Assembly: GCA_023436825.1 (NCBI GenBank)
Contig: JAEZHS010000434.1
Coordinates: forward strand, 1 to 7,542
Length of the DNA: 7,542 nt
Source of the DNA: Pseudomonadota bacterium
GTDB taxonomy: Bacteria; Pseudomonadota; Alphaproteobacteria; Reyranellales; Reyranellaceae
Direction: 5' to 3'
Shown here piece by piece: positions 1-7,542 of the stretch. Position numbers and translations under genes: made by a program. Position 1 is the first letter of the stretch, and each line of letters begins with the position of its first letter. The notes under the pieces are model-generated. The model had not been told where the DNA came from. It made no database searches and saw only the letters and a list, made by a program, of their open reading frames with translations.

Positions 1-42
1 CCACTTGCGTGGCGCGCCCTCTCACAAGAGTTTCAGCCGCTG

Positions 43-702
43 TTACTTCGGCTGCGGCACGATGCGCAGATAGGGCTTCGGCGCCTTCCAGCCGTTGGGG
101 AACTTGGCCTTGGCCTGCTCGTCGGAGACGGCCGGCACGATGATCACGTCCTCGCCGTTCTTCCAGTTCACCGGCGTCGCCACCTGGTGCTTGGCGGTGA
201 GCTGGCAGGATTCCAGCAGACGCAGCACCTCGTCGAAGTTGCGGCCGGTGCTCATCGGATAGGTGAGCATCGCCTTGATCTTCTTGTCGGGGCCGATGAT
301 GAACACCGAGCGCACGGTAGCGTTGTCGGCGGCGGTGCGGCCCTCGGAGGTCGTGCCGGCGCCTTCCGGCAGCATGTCGTAGGCGGTCGCGACCTTGAGC
401 TCGGGGTCGCCGATCATCGGGTAGGTGACCTTGTGGCCCTGGGTCTCCTCGATGTCCTTCGACCACTTCTCGTGGTTGCCGACCGGATCGACCGACAGGC
501 CGATGATCTTGGTGTTGCGCTTGTCGAACTCGGGCTTCAGCCCGGCCATGTAGCCGAGCTCGGTGGTGCAGACCGGCGTGAAGTCCTTCGGGTGCGAGAA
601 CAGGATCGCCCAGCCGTCGCCGATCCACTTGTGGAACTCGATCGGACCCTGGGTGGTCTCGGCCTTGAAGTCAGGCGCAGTCGAATTGATACGAAGTGTC
701 AT
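43..702 (-). CDS. 1-Cys peroxiredoxin (Prx6 family)
   Basis: Thiol peroxidase that should reduce hydrogen peroxide and organic hydroperoxides in the cytoplasm. The 219-residue product has the peroxidatic motif PVCTTEL with Cys45, preceded by Thr42 and Pro43, and the conserved active-site Arg131 in VRSVFI. The long C-terminal domain (LTYPMSTGRNFDEVLR, then VATPVNW and PKPYLR) is typical of the Prx6/1-Cys group, and the length fits that family. Only one other Cys is present, Cys166 in ESCQLT, where family members usually have a hydrophobic residue. The frame is open to 771, but I chose the ATG at 702: GAGGGGG lies 6 bases upstream, and residue 1 then begins the normal family N-terminus (MTLRINSTAPDF). 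The gene lies 65 bases downstream of the SDR gene on the same strand, so it may be co-transcribed or have its own weak promoter. Family assignment is firm; the physiological substrate is not visible. Confidence 0.95.
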   Translation of the reverse strand: MTLRINSTAPDFKAETTQGPIEFHKWIGDGWAILFSHPKDFTPVCTTELGYMAGLKPEFDKRNTKIIGLSVDPVGNHEKWSKDIEETQGHKVTYPMIGDPELKVATAYDMLPEGAGTTSEGRTAADNATVRSVFIIGPDKKIKAMLTYPMSTGRNFDEVLRLLESCQLTAKHQVATPVNWKNGEDVIIVPAVSDEQAKAKFPNGWKAPKPYLRIVPQPK

Positions 703-708
703 GGTGAA

Positions 709-715
709 CCCCCTC
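709..715 (-). promoter_or_regulatory. Ribosome binding site of the peroxiredoxin gene
   Basis: GAGGGGG on the minus strand, 6 bases before the ATG at 702. It decides for the 702 start over the upstream in-frame ATG at 771, which lies inside the SDR reading frame. Confidence 0.7.
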
Positions 716-767
716 TGTCGAAAACGCTTTGTACTGGATGCGTAAATCGGACTTCCAACGCCGCTGG

Positions 768-1511
768 TCAAGCCTTGGCAGGAATCCAGCTTATCAGGCC
801 GATGCCGCCATCAACTTCTACCGTGGTGCCCACCACATAACGACCAAATCTTTCCGACAAGACCGCGACAGCGACCTGGGCAATGTCGTCGGGCGTGCCG
901 GGCCGGCCGATCGGGATCTGCGCCACCAGGGCGCCGAGATTGTCGGCGACGAAGCCGCCGCCCGGGATGGCGCCCGGTGCGATCGCGTTCACGCGGATGC
1001 CGTCGGGCGCGAGCGTGCGCGCCAGCTCCTTCATCACCATGGTCATGCCGGCCTTGGAGGCGCTGTAGTGCGGCAGGTTTCGCGGCATCTCGCGGTGCTG
1101 CGAGGTGATCAGGAGGATGCGTCCCTTGATCCTGTTGTCCTTCATGTGCCGGCCGACCTCGCGTGACAGGAAGAAGCCCGTGCGCAGGTTGATGTCGGTC
1201 ATGGCGTCCCAGGTCGCTTCCGATACCGAAAGCGGCGTGTCGACCTCCAGCCGCCGCGGGCTGGCGGAATGGACGAACAGCGAGATCGTGCCGAGCTTCC
1301 CGAGCGTGCCGTCGAGCAGGCCCTTCCATCCATCGCGCTTGCCGAGGTCGGCGGCCAGGAAATCGATGCCGTCCTCGGCCGGCGGCGCCGTGATGTCGCT
1401 GCCCAGCACCGTGGCGCCCTCGGCCAGGAGCGCCTTGGCGATGCCGCGGCCGATGCCGCCGGCGCAGCCCGTGACCAGGGCGCGTTCGCCCTCCAGAAGC
1501 TTCGTGCTCAT
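768..1511 (-). CDS. SDR family NAD-type oxidoreductase
   Basis: Classical short-chain dehydrogenase/reductase of 247 residues with a Rossmann fold, acting on an unidentified alcohol or ketone in the cytoplasm. Visible motifs are the cofactor loop TGCAGGIG (14-21), Asp39 at the end of the second strand (which usually favours NAD over NADP), Asp55 in AADL, Asn108, the catalytic Ser137 in ITSQ, and Tyr149-x3-Lys153 in YSASK. PGAI (179-182) and the C-terminal VDGG (233-236) are also normal. Two oddities: the usual NNAG is replaced by HSAS (81-84), and the Ser to Tyr spacing is 12 rather than the common 13. The loop QHREMP resembles the SxHExxP seen in glucose-dehydrogenase-like SDRs, but substrate cannot be assigned. 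The ATG at 1511 fits the family N-terminus; the longer frame to 1574 would run into the divergent gene. Its ribosome site is weak (AGGGA about 13 bases upstream). Confidence 0.93.
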   Translation of the reverse strand: MSTKLLEGERALVTGCAGGIGRGIAKALLAEGATVLGSDITAPPAEDGIDFLAADLGKRDGWKGLLDGTLGKLGTISLFVHSASPRRLEVDTPLSVSEATWDAMTDINLRTGFFLSREVGRHMKDNRIKGRILLITSQHREMPRNLPHYSASKAGMTMVMKELARTLAPDGIRVNAIAPGAIPGGGFVADNLGALVAQIPIGRPGTPDDIAQVAVAVLSERFGRYVVGTTVEVDGGIGLISWIPAKA

Positions 1512-1537
1512 GCTAAGTGTTTCTTCCCTCGCGTTAT

Positions 1538-1541
1538 GGAG
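1538..1541 (+). promoter_or_regulatory. Ribosome binding site of the VOC gene
   Basis: GGAG, 7 bases before the ATG at 1549. It supports this start although the frame stays open far upstream (to about 1105) as a shadow over the SDR gene. Confidence 0.6.
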
Positions 1542-1548
1542 TGAGCCC

Positions 1549-2007
1549 ATGGACCAGATCCGGCCGACGCTCAATCAGGCGAACATTGTATGCGGCAATG
1601 TCGATGCATCCATCGCCTTCTATCGCCGGCTGGGAGTCGAGATCCCCGAGCCACGAATATGGCGTACCGCCACAGGCGTACATCATGTGAGCGCCATAGA
1701 GGCCGACTCGGCCGAGGCCGCCACGCTCGATCTCGACAGCACCGCCTTCGCCCAGATCTGGAACAAGGGCTGGGCGGGGCGACAAGACCTCGCCGGCCGC
1801 GTGGTCGTGGGCTTCGGCGTCAGCACGCGCGAAGAGGTCGACCGGCTCTATGGCGAGATGACCGCCGCCGGCCATCGCGGCCTGCAGGCGCCATGGGATG
1901 CCTTCTGGGGCGCACGTTACGCCATCGTCGAGGATCCTGACGGCATAGCGGTCGGCCTCATGAGCCCGATCTCGGCCAAGCATCGAGCGCCGCCGCCGGA
2001 GGTCTGA
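1549..2007 (+). CDS. VOC-fold (glyoxalase/bleomycin-resistance-like) protein
   Basis: Small cytoplasmic protein of 152 residues with the paired beta-alpha-beta pattern of the vicinal oxygen chelate superfamily. The first module carries GNVDASIAFYRRLGVE (16-31); the second carries VGFGVSTREEVDRLY (87-101) and ends in WGARYAIVEDPDGIAVGL (120-137), with the classic DPDG turn. The usual metal ligands look lost: Asn12 sits where many members have an N-terminal His, and Gly136 where many have a Glu after DPDG. That would suit a metal-free binding or shielding role rather than glyoxalase I catalysis, but this is inference from motif positions without an alignment. The start is fixed by GGAG at 1538. 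Its stop overlaps the tlyA start by one base (TGATG), so translation of the two is probably coupled. The partner and ligand are unknown. Confidence 0.85.
   Translation: MDQIRPTLNQANIVCGNVDASIAFYRRLGVEIPEPRIWRTATGVHHVSAIEADSAEAATLDLDSTAFAQIWNKGWAGRQDLAGRVVVGFGVSTREEVDRLYGEMTAAGHRGLQAPWDAFWGARYAIVEDPDGIAVGLMSPISAKHRAPPPEV
1998..2002 (+). promoter_or_regulatory. Ribosome binding site of tlyA inside the VOC gene
   Basis: GGAGG inside the last codons of the VOC gene, 4 bases before the tlyA ATG at 2007. It lets tlyA be translated from the shared message. Confidence 0.65.
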
Positions 2008-2750
2008 TGGCCAAGACGCGACTGGACGTGGCGCTGGTCGAGCGCGGGCTCGCGGAAACGCGTGCCGCGGCGCAGCGGCTGGTCATGGCCGGACTGGTCT
2101 TCTCGGGCGAGCGCCGGCTCGACAAGCCGGGTCATGCCATCGCCGCCGATACGCCGATCGAGGTGCGCGGCCAGCCGCATCCCTACGTCTCGCGCGGCGG
2201 GCTGAAGCTCGAGAAGGGGCTCGACCACTTTTCCATTCCCGTCGCGGGGCGCATCGCCCTCGATGTCGGCGCCTCGACCGGCGGTTTCACCGACCTGCTG
2301 CTGCAGCGCGGCGCCACCAAGGTCTACGCCATCGATGTCGGCACCAACCAGCTCGCCTGGAAGCTGCGCAGCGATCCGCGCGTGATCTCGATGGAGAAGA
2401 CCAACATCCGCGAGGTCGGGCGCGAGCAGGTGCCCGAGCCGATCGATCTCATCGTCTGCGATGCGTCGTTCATCAGCCTGCGCACGGCTCTGCCGGCGGC
2501 GTTGGCTTTGGCGGCGCCGGGTGCTCATCTCGTGGCGCTGATCAAGCCGCAGTTCGAGGTCGGCAAGGGGCGGGTGGGGAAGGGCGGCATCGTGCGCGAT
2601 CCGGCGCTGCATGAAGAAGTATGCGCAAGGATCTCAGAATGGCTGGCAGGGCAGTCCGGCTGGCAGGTGCTCGGCGTCACCGACAGCCCGATCGAGGGTG
2701 CCGAGGGCAACAGGGAATTCCTGATCGCCGGGCGGTTAGGCTCCTCGTAG
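2007..2750 (+). CDS. tlyA: TlyA family rRNA (cytidine-2'-O)-methyltransferase
   Basis: S-adenosylmethionine-dependent enzyme of the TlyA/hemolysin A family. Known members 2'-O-methylate cytidines in 16S and/or 23S rRNA, which affects ribosome function and sensitivity to capreomycin-type drugs. The 247 residues are the usual length. An S4-type RNA-binding domain (about 1-60: TRLDVALVERGL, VMAGLVFSGERR) is followed by the linker YVSRGGLKLE and a FtsJ-like Rossmann domain. The SAM loop is DVGASTGGFTD (86-96). The catalytic K-D-K-E tetrad known from mycobacterial TlyA appears complete: Lys67 (GGLKL), Asp152 (CDASF), Lys180 (IKPQF) and Glu237 (NREF). The start overlaps the preceding VOC stop by one base and has GGAGG just upstream. 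Which rRNA site it modifies cannot be read from sequence. The old 'hemolysin' name should not be taken as evidence of haemolysis. Confidence 0.95.
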   Translation: MAKTRLDVALVERGLAETRAAAQRLVMAGLVFSGERRLDKPGHAIAADTPIEVRGQPHPYVSRGGLKLEKGLDHFSIPVAGRIALDVGASTGGFTDLLLQRGATKVYAIDVGTNQLAWKLRSDPRVISMEKTNIREVGREQVPEPIDLIVCDASFISLRTALPAALALAAPGAHLVALIKPQFEVGKGRVGKGGIVRDPALHEEVCARISEWLAGQSGWQVLGVTDSPIEGAEGNREFLIAGRLGSS

Positions 2751-2775
2751 TGCGTCACGAAATTGACCGGAGTGC

Positions 2776-2804
2776 TTGACGTTAAGGAACTATAGTTATA
2801 TTAT
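2776..2804 (+). promoter_or_regulatory. Strong sigma70-type promoter in the tlyA-rsmC gap
   Basis: TTGACG (2776-2781) and TATTAT (2799-2804) are separated by exactly 17 bases, and each box matches the sigma70 consensus at 5 of 6 positions. The surrounding AT-rich patch stands out in this GC-rich window. A transcript would start near 2811 and run away from tlyA. No plus-strand gene follows before the convergent rsmC, so the promoter most simply drives a short non-coding RNA. Confidence 0.6.
2788..2797 (+). promoter_or_regulatory. Perfect 10-base palindrome in the promoter spacer
   Basis: AACTATAGTT is its own reverse complement and lies wholly between the -35 and -10 boxes. That is a position where a bound regulator could block or reshape the promoter. 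No regulator gene is present in the window to link it to, and short AT palindromes also arise by chance. Confidence 0.3.
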
Positions 2805-2810
2805 CGGCTT

Positions 2811-3000
2811 GTTGCGCCGCCCCGCGGCGTTCCCGCTCTATGCATTGTTGATCCGAGACCAAAAGCGTGCCGCAGACACCGCGCATCCCAGCCGGCTGCT
2901 TGCCGCCGGACAACTGGTACTGGGATTCATAAATGCCTGATACAGCCCCGCTGTCATCCGGCGCGGAGTAACCCCCGCGCCGGGTGGCAGACCCACTTTT
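2811..3000 (+). ncRNA. Candidate structured small RNA (unassigned)
   Basis: About 190 bases between the promoter at 2776-2804 and a strong terminal hairpin, with no convincing reading frame. Visible pairings, in order: a 5' hairpin CGCCGC-CCC-GCGGCG (2815-2829); a long-range helix joining 2835-2846 to 2932-2946 (GCAUU with AAUGC, then UAU with AUA and GCU with AGC, broken by a 3-base bulge and one mismatch); inside it AUCCCAG (2885-2891) with CUGGGAU (2920-2926) around CCGGC/GCCGG (2892-2896 and 2905-2909); and the terminal hairpin (2951-2990). The closed rod with an internal open region recalls 6S-like RNAs in general shape, but I do not recognise conserved 6S, SRP, tmRNA or RNase P sequence. 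The 5' end is predicted from the promoter and the 3' end from the T-run at 2997-3000. Alternatively, this is only the 3' UTR and terminator of tlyA. Confidence 0.42.
2951..3000 (+). terminator. Terminator-like hairpin between convergent genes
   Basis: A 16-bp stem (2951-2966 with 2975-2990, two G-U pairs) closes an 8-base loop AGTAACCC. TTTT follows at 2997-3000 after a 6-base gap, a weak U-tract. It would end the candidate RNA and tlyA read-through on the plus strand. Lying 25 bases past the rsmC stop, it could also stop the minus-strand operon, although no T-run follows on that side. Confidence 0.6.
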
Positions 3001-3015
3001 CAGCGATAGGCGGCA

Positions 3016-3987
3016 TTAACGAACAGCGCACGAGACGCGGAACTTGTTGTTGTCGGTCAATGTTTCGAACGAGGCGAAATGGGCCTTGAGCTGCGGCTCG
3101 TAGGGCAGGCCGCGGTTCGCCACCATGTAGAAGCGTCCGCCGGGCCGCAGCGCACGCGCCGCTGCGGCGATCATACTCTGCCCCAGCCCTGGTTCCGAGG
3201 CCCGGCCGGCATGGAAGGGTGGATTGCAGACGACCGCGTCATAGGTTGCGGGCGCCGCCTCCTGTGCGAGGTCGAGCCAGTGGAACGAGGCGCGAGCGTC
3301 TGCAATGTTGGCTTGCGCCGCTTCGATGGCGCGATGCTCGGCGTCGATCAGGTCGATCCTTGTCACTTCTCGAGAGAACGCCAGGACTTCGCGTGTGAGA
3401 TAGCCCCAGCCGCACCCGAAGTCGGCGATACGGCCCGCGAGATCGTCGGGCAGATGGCGGGCGAGCAGGGCGGAGCCGTCGTCGATGCGGTCCCAGGAGA
3501 AGATGCCGGGCTGGCTGAGCCAGCCGCCCTCGACGGGCCGCAGGGTGGCGAGTTCGCGCCAGTAGTCGGGCGGTGCCTTGTCGCCGCGCGTCAGCCAGAA
3601 GACGCGGCAGTGGAACTTGGAGAGCTGGCCATCGAGGCCAAACGCCTTGCCGACCTGCCTCTCCAGGCTGGACGCGCCATCGTCGTTGGAGCCCGAGCAG
3701 ACGAGCGTGCCGCCCTCGGCGAGCAAGGACCAGCCGCGCGCGATGTTGGCGAAGTTCTCCTCCTTGTGCTTGGTCAGCAGGAGCTGGCCGAGCCGGTACG
3801 CGCCGCTCTCGATGCGCGGTACGACCGACCAGCCGGCCTTCCTCAGGCGCAGATATTCCGGCCGGAAGGACTGCTCGGCGTCGACGTCGCGGAAGGGACT
3901 GAGCTCGGCACGCAGGAAGAACGCCCGCTCGAATGCAAGCGCTCCCGTTTCGAAGGCGTGGACGAGGGCGCGGCCGGCCTGGCTCAC
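3016..3987 (-). CDS. rsmC: RsmC-type class I SAM-dependent methyltransferase
   Basis: Likely 16S rRNA guanine-N2 methyltransferase of the RsmC/RlmG group (the E. coli enzyme modifies G1207). The 323 residues show the two-domain build of that group: a degenerate N-terminal methyltransferase-like half (about 1-150, with RLGQLLLTKHKEEN) and a catalytic C-terminal half. The link carries QPGIFSWDRIDDGSALL (159-175), the SAM loop is DFGCGWGYL (189-197), and the N-methyltransferase motif NPPFH is at 255-259. The start is GTG at 3987, which overlaps the upstream alcohol dehydrogenase stop as GTGA. No good ribosome site precedes it, so translational coupling is likely. The family call is good, but the exact target nucleotide is inferred. 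Its place in an operon with aromatic catabolism genes is unexpected and could reflect mere co-transcription. Confidence 0.88.
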   Translation of the reverse strand: MSQAGRALVHAFETGALAFERAFFLRAELSPFRDVDAEQSFRPEYLRLRKAGWSVVPRIESGAYRLGQLLLTKHKEENFANIARGWSLLAEGGTLVCSGSNDDGASSLERQVGKAFGLDGQLSKFHCRVFWLTRGDKAPPDYWRELATLRPVEGGWLSQPGIFSWDRIDDGSALLARHLPDDLAGRIADFGCGWGYLTREVLAFSREVTRIDLIDAEHRAIEAAQANIADARASFHWLDLAQEAAPATYDAVVCNPPFHAGRASEPGLGQSMIAAAARALRPGGRFYMVANRGLPYEPQLKAHFASFETLTDNNKFRVSCAVR

Positions 3988-5036
3988 GGAACCAGGACGG
4001 CCCGCCCCATGATCAGGCCCTTGCGCAGCTCCTGCAGCGTGGCGTCGGCCTCGTCGAGCTTGCGCTTGATGATCGGCACCGGCGTCACCTTGCCTCCGGT
4101 GACGAGGTCCATCATCTCCTTCATCTCGGCCGGGCTGCCGGTCACCGAGCCCATGATCTGGCAGCCGGTGAAGGCGAACATCGGCAGCGGCATGGAGAAG
4201 GTGCCGCCGAACAGGCCGACCACGATCAGCCGCCCGCCACGCCCGAGCGCGCGCACGCCGAACTGGCTGGAAGCTTCGGCGCCGACGAAGTCGATCGCCG
4301 CGCCCACGCCGGTGCCGCCGGTCAGTTCCATGATCTGCTTGCGCGCTTCCTTGTCGCGCGGATCGAGGGCCGCGCAGGCGCCGTTCTCGAGCGCGAGCTT
4401 GCGTTTGCTTTCGTCGATGTCGGCCACGATCGGCTCACGGCCCAGCACCGACTTGGCGAAGCGCACGCCCATCAGGCCGACGCCGCCGGCGCCGATCACC
4501 AGGATCGGCTTGCCGGCATCATGGCCGACCGCCTTCTTGACCGCGCCGAAGGCAGTGATGCCCGAGCAGGCATAGAGGCAGGCGAGCTCGACCGGCAGGT
4601 TGCCGTAGGGGTAGAGGTATTTCGCATGCGGCACGAGGACATGATCCGCGTAGCCGCCGTCCTTGTTGACGCCCAGTGCCCGAGGCGTCGGGCAGAGGTG
4701 CTCGCTGCCGCTGGTGCAGTACCAGCATTTGCCGCAGCCGATCCAGGGATAGACCACCGCCTTGTCGCCGACCTTTGCGCCCTTGGAATCGGGCCCCACT
4801 GCGACGACCTCGCCGACGATCTCGTGGCCCATGGTGCGCGGCGGCGCCATGGTCTTCTCCGTCGAATATTTGTTGCCGCCGCCCATGTCGAAGTAGCCTT
4901 CCCACAGGTGGACGTCGCTGTGGCAGACGCCGGCCGCCGTGATGCGCACCAGCACCTCGGTGCCCTGTGGGGCCGGATTGGCCTCCTCGACCTTCTGCAG
5001 CGGCTGGCCGAACTGGACGACCTTGTAGCTCTTCAT
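3984..5036 (-). CDS. Zinc-dependent NAD-type alcohol dehydrogenase
   Basis: Medium-chain dehydrogenase of 350 residues, oxidising an alcohol (or reducing an aldehyde) in the cytoplasm. Catalytic zinc ligands are visible as Cys38 (GVCHSD), the His71-Glu72 pair in GHEIVGEVVAVG, and Cys157 (ACSGIT). The structural zinc site is complete with Cys101, Cys104, Cys107 and Cys115. The nucleotide fold has GAGGVG (182-187) and Asp206 at the end of the next strand, favouring NAD(H). The stretch between Cys38 and His71 is rather long and Gly-rich (DMGGGNKYSTEK), marking a subfamily rather than classical yeast or liver ADH. GGGAG 7 bases upstream supports the ATG at 5036 over the in-frame ATG at 5075. The gene follows pobA by 45 bases and overlaps rsmC by 4. 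An aromatic alcohol such as a hydroxybenzyl alcohol would suit the neighbourhood, but that is a guess. Confidence 0.93.
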   Translation of the reverse strand: MKSYKVVQFGQPLQKVEEANPAPQGTEVLVRITAAGVCHSDVHLWEGYFDMGGGNKYSTEKTMAPPRTMGHEIVGEVVAVGPDSKGAKVGDKAVVYPWIGCGKCWYCTSGSEHLCPTPRALGVNKDGGYADHVLVPHAKYLYPYGNLPVELACLYACSGITAFGAVKKAVGHDAGKPILVIGAGGVGLMGVRFAKSVLGREPIVADIDESKRKLALENGACAALDPRDKEARKQIMELTGGTGVGAAIDFVGAEASSQFGVRALGRGGRLIVVGLFGGTFSMPLPMFAFTGCQIMGSVTGSPAEMKEMMDLVTGGKVTPVPIIKRKLDEADATLQELRKGLIMGRAVLVP

Positions 5037-5043
5037 GGACTTG

Positions 5044-5048
5044 CTCCC
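5044..5048 (-). promoter_or_regulatory. Ribosome binding site of the alcohol dehydrogenase gene
   Basis: GGGAG on the minus strand, 7 bases before the ATG at 5036. It selects the 350-residue product over a 363-residue one starting at 5075. Confidence 0.65.
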
Positions 5049-5081
5049 GGATTTTGCCGCGGGAGCATAGAGCATGGGCTG

Positions 5082-7542
<2,461 letters not shown>

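Noticed and set aside
1..42. Short hairpins (CCAC-TTGC-GTGG, CTCT-CACA-AGAG) and the palindrome GGCGCGCC downstream of the peroxiredoxin
   Set aside because: 4-bp stems and an 8-base GC palindrome are expected by chance in this composition, there is no T-run, and the window edge cuts the context.
703..767. Separate peroxiredoxin promoter (TTGGAA and TACAAA on the minus strand)
   Set aside because: Spacing of 19 bases and 4-of-6 boxes; co-transcription with the SDR gene is equally possible.
2933..2971. Possible 12-residue peptide (MPDTAPLSSGAE) inside the candidate RNA
   Set aside because: No convincing ribosome site, and it runs into the terminator stem; the RNA pairings explain the sequence better.
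2811..3000. Calling the candidate RNA 6S, SRP RNA, tmRNA or a cobalamin riboswitch
   Set aside because: Shape alone is suggestive of 6S, but none of the conserved sequence elements I know for these classes is visible, and no plus-strand gene follows that a riboswitch could control.
3079..4575. 498-residue plus-strand frame opposite rsmC and the alcohol dehydrogenase
   Set aside because: No family motifs; it lies antisense to two complete enzymes with intact catalytic residues.

Overview
The window is GC-rich, compact and almost fully coding. Gene content suggests an alphaproteobacterium, probably of the Hyphomicrobiales/Rhodospirillales type: protocatechuate-pathway chemistry, a Liv-type solute-binding protein, a TlyA methyltransferase and a Prx6-type peroxiredoxin, all in high-GC codons. 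This placement is inference; there is no rRNA gene or other phylogenetic marker to confirm it.

Left block (1-1511, minus strand): an NAD-type short-chain dehydrogenase/reductase (SDR) is followed, 65 bases downstream, by a 1-Cys peroxiredoxin. Bases 1-42 lie beyond the peroxiredoxin stop and hold only very short hairpins and no recognisable gene. The SDR starts only 37 bases from a divergent plus-strand pair (1549-2750): a small VOC-fold protein and the rRNA 2'-O-methyltransferase tlyA, overlapping by one base.

Middle gap (2751-3015, 265 bases, between the convergent genes tlyA and rsmC): this is not empty. It carries a near-consensus sigma70-type promoter (TTGACG, 17 bases, TATTAT) with a 10-base palindrome in its spacer. 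About 190 bases with several stable pairings follow, ending in a 16-bp terminator-like hairpin. I read it as a candidate small RNA gene and as the best lead in the window.

Right block (3016-6263, minus strand): pobA (4-hydroxybenzoate 3-monooxygenase), a zinc alcohol dehydrogenase and an RsmC-type methyltransferase follow each other with a 45-base gap and then a 4-base GTGA overlap, so they probably form one operon. Divergent from pobA across 138 bases, a Liv-type periplasmic binding protein runs off the right edge. The pairing suggests that it captures 4-hydroxybenzoate or a related aromatic acid, which PobA then converts to protocatechuate. No regulator, transposon, CRISPR array or tRNA was seen, and no gene is visibly broken. 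Apart from the candidate RNA, the window looks like ordinary chromosome, and I did not find a clearly new multi-gene system.
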